DNA of 64,000 nt. Origin: Arundinibacter roseus. GTDB lineage: Bacteria; Bacteroidota; Bacteroidia; Cytophagales; Spirosomataceae. Position 1 is the stretch's first letter, and each line of letters starts with the position of its first letter. The stretch lies in assembly GCF_004348825.1 (NCBI RefSeq), contig NZ_SMJU01000004.1, positions 818 through 64,817 of the forward strand. Direction: 5' to 3'. This document shows, one piece after another, positions 38,175 through 46,716 of this stretch. The position numbers and the translations under genes were made by a program. The notes below the pieces were generated by a model. The model ran no database searches. It worked only from the letters and a program-made list of their open reading frames with translations, and was not told where the DNA came from.

Positions 38175-38603
38175 ATGAAATTGAAACAGACCCAGGGCTT
38201 ATTGCTTACTTTTTATATTTCCCTGATTATACTATGCCTTACTGAGTGCCAGCTTGGTGGCCCTGGCAAGCGCGTCACTACCGTCACGGGTCGAGTGATC
38301 GACGAGGCGCAACAGCCTGTCGATAGCGTATTGATTTTTGTGTCCTCGACTGGATTTGCTAGACCTAGTGTTAATTTAGGTGAAACATATACAGATAAGG
38401 AAGGTAATTATCAGCTTGTTTTTGATGTATCCAAAGATTTTGATGGTGTCACAGTAGGTATTTCTTTTAATCGTAGCATTGCCTTTTCTAATAAATACAA
38501 GGATTATAGCTATAATAAAAGAGAAAGTAATACGGAAGGAACATGTTGCCCCGTTCGAATTGGTGCTAAAACCAGTTACGACTTTACCTTACTATTTAGG
38601 TAA
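38175..38603 (+). CDS. Small exported protein with carboxypeptidase-regulatory-like domain
   Basis: A 142-residue protein with an N-terminal hydrophobic segment (LLLTFYISLIILCLTEC). The Cys could be a lipidation site, though Glu at -1 is unusual. A beta-sandwich domain of the CarboxypepD_reg-like type follows (TVTGRVIDEAQQPVDSVLIFVSS, TDKEGNYQLVFDVS). Such domains are common in Bacteroidota envelope proteins. It is the first gene of the cargo region, on the opposite strand to the phage operon. Function unknown. Confidence 0.65.
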   Translation: MKLKQTQGLLLTFYISLIILCLTECQLGGPGKRVTTVTGRVIDEAQQPVDSVLIFVSSTGFARPSVNLGETYTDKEGNYQLVFDVSKDFDGVTVGISFNRSIAFSNKYKDYSYNKRESNTEGTCCPVRIGAKTSYDFTLLFR

Positions 38604-38636
38604 ACACATACTTTTTGAACATATCCGATATACAGA

Positions 38637-39023
38637 TTAAATAATTAGGGGTACCTCTAAATCAGAACCTACATTTTGTTTCAAAATCACATCCCGCAAG
38701 CGGTCTTCGTGCTCATCGCCCCATTGCCCCAATGTGGCAATCACGGGAATTAACGTCTTACCAAAATCAGTGAGGCTGTATTCTACTTTCGGCGGTACGA
38801 CGGGATATATTTTTCTAGTTACTAACTCATGTTCTTCCAATTCTTTCAACTGGATATTCAAAACCCTGCGTGAAGCATCGGGGATTTTGCGTTGCAGTTC
38901 GCTTGGACGTTGATACCCCTGGTCAATAAACCACAGCAAGCGAATTTTCCATTTGCCATAAAGCACTTCGCCTATCAGGTCAAGTCCGCAATTCAGGTTT
39001 GGTGTTGTTTTTCTCTCATACAT
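38637..39023 (-). CDS. HxlR family transcriptional regulator
   Basis: A 128-residue winged-helix HxlR-type regulator. Signature features are NCGLDLIGEVLYGKWKIRLLWFI, SELQRKIPDASRRVLNIQLKELEEHELVTRKIYPVVPPKVEYSLTDFGKTL. It is divergent from the SDR gene with 136 bp between starts, the usual layout for an HxlR repressor of a neighbouring oxidoreductase. The inducing signal is unknown; the family often senses electrophiles or oxidants. Confidence 0.92.
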   Translation of the reverse strand: MYERKTTPNLNCGLDLIGEVLYGKWKIRLLWFIDQGYQRPSELQRKIPDASRRVLNIQLKELEEHELVTRKIYPVVPPKVEYSLTDFGKTLIPVIATLGQWGDEHEDRLRDVILKQNVGSDLEVPLII

Positions 39024-39099
39024 ATTTCAAAATTAAGTATATGTATCAGTTAGTGCAATAGGGGATCAATTTATCCCTATATGAATCGTACTTCCGTAC

Positions 39100-39130
39100 T
39101 TGTCTAAACTTCATTTACACTCCAATTTTG
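39100..39130 (+). promoter_or_regulatory. Candidate promoter of the SDR gene
   Basis: TTG at 39100-39102, a 20-bp spacer, then CAATTTTG (39123-39130), one base from TAnnTTTG. It ends 29 bp before the SDR ATG at 39160 and lies in the HxlR/SDR divergent region. Confidence 0.5.
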
Positions 39131-39159
39131 TCCTATCATTTAAGCAAAAGATAAATACA

Positions 39160-39951
39160 ATGGAACAGTTTAATTTTAACAATGAATTATCAGGCAAGAT
39201 TGCTTTGGTAACCGGGGGTACAAAAGGAGTCGGAAGAGCAATTGCAGAAAGGCTTTTTCAAGCTGGTGCAACCGTTATTATTACCGCAAGGAACGCACCG
39301 GAAGACGAAAACGAGAGGTTGCATTTCATTTCCGCTGATTTAAGTAAGGCAGAGGGATCACAAAAGGTGGTAAGCGAAGTGCTATCAGCTTATGGAAGGC
39401 TGGATATCCTGGTAAATAATCTTGGATCGTCATCAACGCCTGCCGGTGGATTTGCAGTATTGAGTGATGAAGATTGGGAATCAACGCTACAGGCCAATTT
39501 GCTTGCCCCGGTTCGGCTGGACAGAGGATTTTTACCACAAATGGTCGATCGAAAGAGTGGTGTTATCATTCACATTGCTTCCATACAGGGTAAGCTGCCT
39601 TTGTACGATTCAACTTTGCCTTACGCAGCTGCCAAAGCAGCATTAAGAAACTACAGTAAAAGCTTATCCAACGGAGTTGCCCCTTCGGGTGTGCGGGTGC
39701 TAACTGTTTCGCCAGGCTGGATCAATACGGCAGCATCGGAAATCTGGCTGGGCGAACTTGCAAGAAATGCGAATAGTACGGTAAAAGAAGCGCAACAGGG
39801 GGTTATGAATGCATTAGGTGGAATACCATTCGGAAGACCTGCCGAGCCTAAAGAAGTTGCAGAATTTGTCGGTTTTTTGGTTTCGCCAAGAGCAAGTTAC
39901 CTCACAGGGACAGAATATATTATTGATGGTGGAACTGTTCCTACTATTTAA
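39160..39951 (+). CDS. Short-chain dehydrogenase/reductase
   Basis: A 263-residue classical SDR oxidoreductase. The NAD(P) loop is GGTKGVGRAIAERL, NNLG follows, and the catalytic Ser-Tyr-Lys set is visible in IHIASIQGKLP and LPYAAAKAALRNYSKS. The C-terminal YLTGTEYIIDGGTVPTI is typical. ATG 39160 gives the conserved length. Substrate unknown. Followed 21 bp later by the SnoaL-like gene; both are probably controlled by the divergent HxlR regulator. Confidence 0.92.
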   Translation: MEQFNFNNELSGKIALVTGGTKGVGRAIAERLFQAGATVIITARNAPEDENERLHFISADLSKAEGSQKVVSEVLSAYGRLDILVNNLGSSSTPAGGFAVLSDEDWESTLQANLLAPVRLDRGFLPQMVDRKSGVIIHIASIQGKLPLYDSTLPYAAAKAALRNYSKSLSNGVAPSGVRVLTVSPGWINTAASEIWLGELARNANSTVKEAQQGVMNALGGIPFGRPAEPKEVAEFVGFLVSPRASYLTGTEYIIDGGTVPTI

Positions 39952-39972
39952 CAACCTCAAAAATAGACAAAA

Positions 39973-40296
39973 ATGAACTTACCAAAAGTAGTAGCCGATT
40001 TAGTAGAAACGCAAAACAGCTTTGATAGCGTCGCATACGCAAATTGCTTTTCTGAAACAGCCATAGTGTTTGACGAAGGAAAAACGCACAATGGGAGAAA
40101 AGAAATAGAATGTTGGATTGCCAATTCCAATGAGCGATACAAGGCTACCATAAAGCCTGTCGGCTTTGAAGAAAAAGAAAATAAAATCCTTTTAATAGCA
40201 GAAACTTCGGGAAATTTTCCCGGAAGTCCTATTTTATTAACTTACCACATGGAAATAGCTGATGAATTGATACAATCGTTGAAAATTGCAGGATAA
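39973..40296 (+). CDS. SnoaL / NTF2-like small protein
   Basis: A 107-residue cone-fold (SnoaL/NTF2-like) protein. The N-terminal NLPKVVADLVETQNSFDSVAYANCFSETAIVFDEGKTHNGRKEIECWI is the typical helix plus cone segment. These may bind small hydrophobic substrates. It is co-directional with the SDR gene and likely in the same transcript. No catalytic residues are assigned. Confidence 0.82.
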   Translation: MNLPKVVADLVETQNSFDSVAYANCFSETAIVFDEGKTHNGRKEIECWIANSNERYKATIKPVGFEEKENKILLIAETSGNFPGSPILLTYHMEIADELIQSLKIAG

Positions 40297-40299
40297 GTG

Positions 40300-40323
40300 C
40301 TAATGACTAAAATTAGTCATTAG
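40300..40323. terminator. Hairpin after the SDR-SnoaL transcript
   Basis: Perfect 11-bp inverted repeat CTAATGACTAA (40300-40310) / TTAGTCATTAG (40313-40323). There is no strong T-run, so it may be a stabilising stem rather than a true terminator. Confidence 0.5.
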
Positions 40324-40327
40324 GTTA

Positions 40328-40367
40328 AATAAAAAGAAAGGACAATAAGTGCCACGGCATTATTGTC
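40328..40367 (-). terminator. Terminator overlapping the resolvase stop codon
   Basis: On the minus strand GACAATAA-TGCC / GGCA-TTATTGTC pair (40341-40367) and are followed by a T-rich stretch. It includes the stop codon of the resolvase gene. Confidence 0.7.
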
Positions 40368-40962
40368 TCTTCTTCAAAAAGCCCTTAATATCAACACCAC
40401 TATACTTTAAAATCTTGTAAAGTGTAGGTTGGCTTTTTATTTTGAACATCTCGCGGATTTCATCAGTGCTTCGGTTATTCTTTTCATAAACCTCTTTGAC
40501 TTCCGGAGCTATCTTTCGGTAACGCTCACTTAACCCTTCCGGTCTTCCTCCGGATCTGCCCCTTGCTCGGGCTGATTCTAGCCCTGCCCTTGTTCGCTCG
40601 CGGATTATGTTGCGCTCGTGTTCAGCCAGAATACACATAAACTGGAAAAACAGATTACCGGTCGCTGTACTGGTATCAATAGACTCAGATAGTGATTTGA
40701 GATTTACTCCCCTATTTTTCAATTCTTCGATCAACTCGATGAGCTTAATGGTACTTCTTCCAAGCCGGTCTAGCTTCCATATGACAATGGTGTCACCAGG
40801 CCGTGCATATTCCATCAATTTTTCAAAATTCGGCTTGGTAGCCTTTACTCCGGAGACCTTATCGGTAAAGACCTGCTTGCATCCTTCTTTTTTTAGGGCG
40901 TCGAGCTGAAGGTCAAGGTTTTGTTCCTGGGTAGAGACCCGGGCGTATCCTAATTTGATCAT
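40360..40962 (-). CDS. Serine recombinase / resolvase (first copy)
   Basis: A 200-residue Hin/Tn3-resolvase family protein. The catalytic serine is in GYARVSTQEQNLDLQ (near residue 10), with KLDRLGRSTIKLIELIEEL and the E-helix region FFQFMCILAEHERNIIRERTRAGLESARARGRSGGRP. A C-terminal helix-turn-helix follows. It cuts and rejoins DNA at short sites. It lies in the cargo beside the HxlR module and is unlike the second copy at 48614 in detail, so they are not recent duplicates. Confidence 0.92.
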   Translation of the reverse strand: MIKLGYARVSTQEQNLDLQLDALKKEGCKQVFTDKVSGVKATKPNFEKLMEYARPGDTIVIWKLDRLGRSTIKLIELIEELKNRGVNLKSLSESIDTSTATGNLFFQFMCILAEHERNIIRERTRAGLESARARGRSGGRPEGLSERYRKIAPEVKEVYEKNNRSTDEIREMFKIKSQPTLYKILKYSGVDIKGFLKKRQ

Positions 40963-41219
40963 TATTATGTACGAAACTTAATAAAATCAAATATAATGAA
41001 TTTAGATTAATTACATTACAATATAAATAAGCAAATTATTGAGAACAGGTTGTTTTTGAATTATGTAAAAATTCGGTCGTTTTAATACACAAAGCGCATG
41101 GCTGTCGTCCTAAAATAAATTGTCCGTTGTACGATTTATGAAAAAACTGATAAATACCGTAGCAACAGTGGTTCTTCTCCTAAATTCTTATATTGTCATT
41201 TAGCTAACAACCAGCGACT

Positions 41220-41855
41220 ATGCAAAATCGTCTTGCCTTTCTAGATGAATGGGGCAACAACGGCCTTGACTTTACTAAAAAGGGAGTGTCCACCCATTTC
41301 CTTGTTACAGCTCTTATTCTACCTAGGGAAGAACTGCCGATAGCCGAAGAAGTCCTGGAAAGGGTCAGGAAAAAGCACTTTCAGACGGGTCCTATCAAGA
41401 CGGCTAAGGTAGGCAGTAATCACAACCGCAGAAGAGAGGTACTGGTGGATCTAACGGATGCTCCCTTTCGCATATTTGCTCTGGTCGTGGATAAACGACA
41501 GATCCTAGGAGAAGGTCTGCGTTACAAAGGTTCCTTCTACAAGTTTTTGCACGGGCTGGCGGACCGAGAGCTCTTTCGCACCTTCCCCAACCTTCAGATG
41601 GTGACTGACCAGCATGGCACTGATACGTTCATGGAAGGGTTCATCAGCTACGTACAAAAGAACCATATCCCCAACCTGTTCAACCAATCCTCTGTATCGT
41701 CCAGGAAGCGGAATGAATATCCCACACTTTTTGATGCACTCCTAATTCCATTAGAAGAAGGGGCAATTAAATTAACGGTTCAGGAAAACACTGCTATTGA
41801 TCCCCGGGATGACAAAAATCCCAGAACAGAAATCGAGGTGGTGAGCAGGTGGTAA
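41220..41855 (+). CDS. DUF3800-like protein, possibly C-terminally shortened
   Basis: A 211-residue protein with the DUF3800-type N-terminus NRLAFLDEWGNNG (first acidic residue of an RNase H-like fold), then RIFALVVDKRQI and MVTDQHGTDTF. The usual C-terminal LADLIAG-like motif is not seen, so it may be truncated or divergent. DUF3800 proteins are frequent on mobile elements and near defence genes but are mostly uncharacterised. It is convergent with the ABC transporter operon, 15 bp away. Upstream are 257 bp of AT-rich non-coding sequence. Confidence 0.6.
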   Translation: MQNRLAFLDEWGNNGLDFTKKGVSTHFLVTALILPREELPIAEEVLERVRKKHFQTGPIKTAKVGSNHNRRREVLVDLTDAPFRIFALVVDKRQILGEGLRYKGSFYKFLHGLADRELFRTFPNLQMVTDQHGTDTFMEGFISYVQKNHIPNLFNQSSVSSRKRNEYPTLFDALLIPLEEGAIKLTVQENTAIDPRDDKNPRTEIEVVSRW

Positions 41856-41870
41856 ACAGCAGAGAAAATC

Positions 41871-42548
41871 TCAAATAATCACCCCATCTCTCATTTCAAT
41901 CACCCGATCGCAATTGGCGGCAAAATCATCATCATGGGTCACGGCAATGATGGTTTGGCCCCGCTCTTTGGAAAGCTCTCTGAAAATGTCAAAAACGATC
42001 TGTGTATTTTTACTATCAAGATTGCCGGTTGGTTCGTCGCCCATGATGATGGCTGGCTCGTTGATCAGTGCCCGAGCTATGGCCACCCGCTGTTGTTGCC
42101 CTCCCGACAGCCTGTTAGCCTTTTTCAAAGCCTGTTCTTGAAGACCAAGCAGGCCCAGGTTTTTGTAAGCAGCTTCTTCAATCTCTTCCTTGCTTTTTTT
42201 TTTCAGTTTCAGGGCCGGCAGCATTACATTATCTAAGGCTGAAAACTCAGGTAACAGGTAATGAAACTGGAACACAAAACCAATATTTCGGTTACGGAAG
42301 TCTGCCAATTCGTTTTGTTTTCGGTTGGTTAGTACTTCATTATTCAATTCGAGGGTACCCGTATAATCCGTATCCATGGTTGAGAGTACATACAACAGCG
42401 TGGATTTACCACTACCCGATTTCCCGATGAGTGCCACAAACTCCCCCCGTTTCACTTCGAAACTGACTTTTTTCAGTACTTCAAATTTTACGGGTTCGTA
42501 AAAATATTTAACGATGCTATCTGCTTTTAAAACAATTTTGTTTGTCAT
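41871..42548 (-). CDS. ABC transporter ATP-binding protein (MacB/LolD type)
   Basis: A 225-residue nucleotide-binding subunit. Walker A is GKSGSGKST, the signature is LSGGQQQR, Walker B is IIMGDEPTG, and the switch His is in VTHD. It resembles LolD/MacB-type ATPases that power FtsX-like permeases. It is the last gene of the exporter operon and follows the permease gene by 2 bp. Confidence 0.95.
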   Translation of the reverse strand: MTNKIVLKADSIVKYFYEPVKFEVLKKVSFEVKRGEFVALIGKSGSGKSTLLYVLSTMDTDYTGTLELNNEVLTNRKQNELADFRNRNIGFVFQFHYLLPEFSALDNVMLPALKLKKKSKEEIEEAAYKNLGLLGLQEQALKKANRLSGGQQQRVAIARALINEPAIIMGDEPTGNLDSKNTQIVFDIFRELSKERGQTIIAVTHDDDFAANCDRVIEMRDGVII

Positions 42549-42550
42549 GG

Positions 42551-43789
42551 TTATCCTCTTATAATGTCTACGGGATCAATTTTTGATGCTTTAAGGGCCG
42601 GCAGGTATCCGGCAATTACCGTAATAATCAACCCGAAAATAAATGCCAGTACATAATCCTGCCAATCGTACGTCATGGGCAGTGTTTCCAGATTGGCAAT
42701 TTTAAATGGCACCCGGTTGACGACCCACGATATCAACAACCCAAAACCCATGCCCAGAACACCCCCAACAATACCGATAATCACCGCTTCGGTTAAGAAG
42801 ATCTGGGTTACGTCGTTGCCCGAAAAACCCATGGCCTTCAGGATGGCAATCTCCTTTATTTTCTGGTTGATGGTCATGTTCATGATGTTATAAATGCCAA
42901 AGCCCGCTACCAGCAAAATGGTCAGCGAAACGGCAATAGCGATGATATCCCGTAATTCTGAACCCGCCACCAGCTGTTCGTTGGCCATTTGCCAACTTTC
43001 CACCTTGTAGGGAACCATAGGCGCCAGTTTGTTCACCAGGCCCTCGGTCTGATTATAGTCATTGATATTAATCTGTATGTCGGTAACAAAAGCAGCATTG
43101 GCCGCCTGCACCTGCCGGGCGGCATTAATGTTGATGTAGCCCTTTATTTTATCAGTACCCGCTACGCCCGTTTCAAACAGACCAATTACTTTATAATTCT
43201 TGCTCACCCCGTCAGCGGTAAGTATGTTCAGATTGTCACCTATGCTAACACTGAGGTTGCTGGCCAGCTCGCTGCCCAGAATAATACCATCGCTGCGCTT
43301 CTCCAAATCGATCCAATTGCCTTTTACCATGTATTTACTGATGTTAAAGACCTTATCTTCATTTTGAACATCAACCCCCGAAATAGTGCCATTTATTTTG
43401 TTGCCGGTATTCTTAAAAAACACATTAAAGTTCACTTGTGTAGTGTAGCTGGTTATTTCGGGCTGCGATTTCAACAACGCGGTTATGGCCGCTGAGTTTT
43501 TAATGCCATCGGTGTATTTTATGATTTTGGGATGACTGATGTTCACCACCGCATCGGGATAGACTGCCTGTATGATGTTGCTCCGGTCGGCCGGCCGGTC
43601 ATTGTATATGTGTACATGTGCCAGGGCGCTGAATGCGAGTTCCGTCTGAGTATTGTTTACACCGGTCATAAAGCCGGTCATAAAAACGTACATGCTGATG
43701 CCAAAAACCACACCTAGTATGGCCACGATCGTTTGACCAGGGCTTGAAGTCAGGTATGTACGGGAAATGCGGTTATTTACAGAGGCCAT
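42551..43789 (-). CDS. FtsX-like ABC permease with MacB periplasmic core
   Basis: A 412-residue permease. One N-terminal membrane helix (GQTIVAILGVVFGISMYVFMTGFMTG) is followed by a large periplasmic MacB_PCD domain (about 45-270), then three C-terminal helices with the FtsX signature (NQKIKEIAILKAMGFSGNDVTQIFLTEAVIIG). MacB-type permeases act as mechanotransmitters in tripartite export. Start ATG 43789; the adaptor gene ends 2 bp before it. Confidence 0.92.
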   Translation of the reverse strand: MASVNNRISRTYLTSSPGQTIVAILGVVFGISMYVFMTGFMTGVNNTQTELAFSALAHVHIYNDRPADRSNIIQAVYPDAVVNISHPKIIKYTDGIKNSAAITALLKSQPEITSYTTQVNFNVFFKNTGNKINGTISGVDVQNEDKVFNISKYMVKGNWIDLEKRSDGIILGSELASNLSVSIGDNLNILTADGVSKNYKVIGLFETGVAGTDKIKGYININAARQVQAANAAFVTDIQININDYNQTEGLVNKLAPMVPYKVESWQMANEQLVAGSELRDIIAIAVSLTILLVAGFGIYNIMNMTINQKIKEIAILKAMGFSGNDVTQIFLTEAVIIGIVGGVLGMGFGLLISWVVNRVPFKIANLETLPMTYDWQDYVLAFIFGLIITVIAGYLPALKASKIDPVDIIRG

Positions 43790-43791
43790 GG

Positions 43792-44880
43792 CTATTGCTT
43801 TTGGGGTAATTCAATCACATCTCCTTCTTTGAGCCCGCCGATAATCTCAACCCATTCAGCTGACTTAATTCCGGTTTGTACGTTTTTTTTCTTTTGGCCC
43901 TCTTTCAGTAAAACTGTATTATCATCCACCAAATATTCGGTAGGTATCACCAGGGCTTTTTGCTTTTCGGATACCACAATGTTGGCCTGCAACTGCGTAC
44001 CGTCTTTCAGCACGGCAGGGAATTTCGTAAAAGTGGCCTCCGCTATGAAGGATTGGGCACTGTTGTCAAAAGACGGATAGATTTTGGATAGATACCCCTC
44101 ATAAACCGTACCCTTGGCGGTATTCAGCGAAACGTAAACGGGCTGGTTCAGTTTTATTTTTTCAATATCGTCTTCATCAATAAACAGCTTCATGATCTTG
44201 CTGCCGGAACCGATGACAGCTACTGTTTCTCCACGTTTTACCAGGTCGCCTTGGTTTTTCAGTACCTGCAAGACGGTCCCTCCACCATCGGCCGTCAGGT
44301 TGTAGTACTGGTTGTTTTGCTGCTGCAGCTGGTATTGACTCAAGGCATTGGCTTTGTTGAGCTGCAGGTTATCCTTTAAGTTGTCAAGACTTTTTTGCAG
44401 CTGTGCAATGGTCGAGAGGTCGTTTTGATAAACCAATTTTACATTTTCATAGTCCACTCTCGAAACAGCATTGGTTTTGATGAGGTTTTCATACCGTTGC
44501 AGGTTAGCTTCATCGGTTTGCTTTTTACGCATAGCCTGGCTGATCTGTTCTTCCAGTTCCCTGATCTGCGGCGAATTACCGTCGGCATTGCTTTTGGCAA
44601 ACTGGTAATTGGTGGCTGCATTTTCCACCTGCAATTGCTGCACACTGTTGTTGAGCCTGAATAACAACTTATTTTTTGCCACCGTATCACCTTCGCTGAT
44701 CTTTGCTACCTCAAGGTATCCATCGGCCATTGCAGTAACCCTGTATTCATCTTTTGTGATAATATTTCCACTGGCAAAAACGGCATCTACCAAATCTTTT
44801 CGCTGCGGCGTTGTTGTTGGCTGCTCTTTGCAGGCTGACAGTAGCAATAGGCCTGCAAGGGTTGTTAGTATTCTATTCAT
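43792..44880 (-). CDS. Membrane fusion (HlyD/MacA-like) periplasmic adaptor
   Basis: A 362-residue adaptor. A lipoprotein-like start (MNRILTTLAGLLLLSACKEQ; lipobox LSAC) is followed by a barrel-lipoyl half, a long helical hairpin (about 90-180: NAATNYQFAKSNADGNSPQIRELEEQISQAMRKKQTDEANLQRYENL), a second lipoyl half and a beta-barrel domain. It would bridge the permease to the TolC-like channel. 7 bp after the TolC gene. Confidence 0.9.
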   Translation of the reverse strand: MNRILTTLAGLLLLSACKEQPTTTPQRKDLVDAVFASGNIITKDEYRVTAMADGYLEVAKISEGDTVAKNKLLFRLNNSVQQLQVENAATNYQFAKSNADGNSPQIRELEEQISQAMRKKQTDEANLQRYENLIKTNAVSRVDYENVKLVYQNDLSTIAQLQKSLDNLKDNLQLNKANALSQYQLQQQNNQYYNLTADGGGTVLQVLKNQGDLVKRGETVAVIGSGSKIMKLFIDEDDIEKIKLNQPVYVSLNTAKGTVYEGYLSKIYPSFDNSAQSFIAEATFTKFPAVLKDGTQLQANIVVSEKQKALVIPTEYLVDDNTVLLKEGQKKKNVQTGIKSAEWVEIIGGLKEGDVIELPQKQ

Positions 44881-44887
44881 GACTTCC

Positions 44888-46201
44888 TTATTTTCTGGCG
44901 TTTACAGATGCCTGCACCATTAGCAGGTTTGACAAACTATTCAGATACATATTTTCGGCACTGAGGTAATCCTCAAAACTTTTCAAGTAGCTGTCCACGC
45001 TGATGAGCCCCTCTGCGTATTGCTGGCGGGCCAGTTCAAGGTTTTCGCCAAACAATTCAAAAGTTTTTTTCGAGTTATTGGTCATGCTCAGGTAATTGCT
45101 GAAACTTGTTTTCAGTGCATTGTCGTTAATGGCACTCTGCTTTTGGGCATCCTTAAACTGCACTTCCACAATCTGCTTTTGAATGGTGGCACTTTGAAGT
45201 TTATTCTTTGTGGCAAACCCGGTAAACAATGGCACGTTCAGGTTAAGTCCGAGGTATCTATAACCCGACCAGGAGCTACTTTGCAGGGAAAGACCAAAGT
45301 CACTTCGGAACTGCTGAGAGCCGGTGTATGACATTAATGACAAGCTGGGGTAAAAAGCCGCTCTGGCCGCTTTGGACTGGTGATCGGCAGATGCAATACT
45401 GTGTGGATACACCAGGAGGTTTCGATCTATTCCCAATTCGGGGACGTTAGTGTACAAACGCACCAGGTCCGTTTCCTGCCTAAGTACCAGGTCGTTTTCG
45501 AGCTCTATGCCGGTAAGTTTTTTTATATTGCTCAAAGCCAGCTGTTTCAGTTCCTCACTCTGGTAAATATTCTGCAGCACATTGTTATAATCAATTTGGG
45601 CTTTGTTGACCGGTGTGATCGGGATGAGCCCCTGGCTGAATTTCTGGTTGGCAAGCTTCAGAATGCTATCGGCAAGGGCCAGGTCTTTACTGAAGATGTC
45701 GGTAGAGGCATTCGCTACCTGCCACGAATAATAATACTGCGCCAGTTGGGTTTTTAGACTTTGTTCAAAAGCACCCTGTTGCGCTCCTGTTAGGGCAATA
45801 TTTTCTTTGGCAGCCTGAGCCTGAAATTTCTTCTGCCAGTCAAACAGGCCTTTTGTCATCGTGAGGCCGGCATTGTACTGATATTTTTTTCCGAACTGCA
45901 AGTCAAGCGTTGTACCCGGTTGGCCCACCAGTTCCCCTGGTACTGGTGTGGTGGCCAGTTCCAGAAAATCCAACCCATTGAAACTGGCTCCGGCCTGTGG
46001 ATAGAGGAAACTCCGCGCCGTTTTATAATCAGCTTCCGCCTTTTGCCTCTGTAAGGTATACACCTGCTGATTGCCGTTTTTTTGCAGGGCTATCCGCCAA
46101 AGCTCTTCAAGACTCTGTATGGTGGTACTGTCAATTGACTGGGCCCCAACTGCTAATCCCCTTAGCAATACAAAAGCAGTTAAGATGATTTTAGTCCTCA
46201 T
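44888..46201 (-). CDS. TolC-family outer membrane efflux protein
   Basis: A TolC-like channel of about 437 residues with a signal peptide (MRTKIILTAFVLLRGLAVGAQS). ATG 46201 is preferred to the earlier start. It shows the two-fold repeated long helices of the OEP family (SLEELWRIALQKNGNQQVYTLQRQKAEADYK; later TSFSNYLSMTNNSKKTFELFGENLELARQQYAEGLISVDSYLKSFEDYLSAEN). It overlaps the DUF2147 gene by 11 bases, suggesting coupled translation. Confidence 0.92.
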   Translation of the reverse strand: MRTKIILTAFVLLRGLAVGAQSIDSTTIQSLEELWRIALQKNGNQQVYTLQRQKAEADYKTARSFLYPQAGASFNGLDFLELATTPVPGELVGQPGTTLDLQFGKKYQYNAGLTMTKGLFDWQKKFQAQAAKENIALTGAQQGAFEQSLKTQLAQYYYSWQVANASTDIFSKDLALADSILKLANQKFSQGLIPITPVNKAQIDYNNVLQNIYQSEELKQLALSNIKKLTGIELENDLVLRQETDLVRLYTNVPELGIDRNLLVYPHSIASADHQSKAARAAFYPSLSLMSYTGSQQFRSDFGLSLQSSSWSGYRYLGLNLNVPLFTGFATKNKLQSATIQKQIVEVQFKDAQKQSAINDNALKTSFSNYLSMTNNSKKTFELFGENLELARQQYAEGLISVDSYLKSFEDYLSAENMYLNSLSNLLMVQASVNARK

Positions 46202-46622
46202 AACGCTTCCAGGTTTTGGTTTTTGCCACACCGTATTTTCTTCCCTGAATTTTTATGGTGTTGATGTCAACCCTTGTCACACTTGCGTCGGCATACACTC
46301 CATTTTCAGGGCTGTATAGCCTTCCCCCGTTCCAGGTATTTTCAGAGGGATGATATTTTAGCCCGGTTAAAATTTCAAGCCCGAGAATGGGTCGGTTTCG
46401 TAAACTTTTATCCGGATTTCTTTGGTCGGTTGCCTTGCTGCCTTTGGGGTTTTTTAACCAGGTTATTTTGCCCCGGTATTCGTTGCCGGATTTGTAAATT
46501 TCAAAACGGGCTGAACCGTCTTCTGCCATCCATTTGCCGGTAATATCATTGGATGTTGTTTGCGCCGATGCGGTCACAGTGGCCAGTAGAAGTAGCATGC
46601 TCCATAAACATTTCATAGTCAC
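46191..46622 (-). CDS. DUF2147 family secreted protein
   Basis: A 143-residue protein with a signal peptide (MTMKCLWSMLLLLATVTASAQ) and a DUF2147 beta-barrel-like domain (ITGKWMAEDGSARFEIYKSGNEYRGKITWLKNPKGS, WNGGRLYSPENGVYADASVTRVDINTIKIQGRKYG). Function unknown; family members are periplasmic. It is the first gene of the exporter transcript after a 94-bp gap from the response regulator. Confidence 0.9.
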   Translation of the reverse strand: MTMKCLWSMLLLLATVTASAQTTSNDITGKWMAEDGSARFEIYKSGNEYRGKITWLKNPKGSKATDQRNPDKSLRNRPILGLEILTGLKYHPSENTWNGGRLYSPENGVYADASVTRVDINTIKIQGRKYGVAKTKTWKRYED

Positions 46623-46716
46623 TCGCTTTTTGGGTAAACTTATACCGAACCCCAGGCGGATACAATGAAATTTTCAGCGAAACGGACAAAACCACTATTA
46701 AAGCAGACAATTTGAA

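Noticed and set aside
39028..39035. Exact -7 box (TAATTTTG, minus strand) for the HxlR gene
   Set aside because: Only 5 bp before the ATG, so transcription would begin inside the gene.
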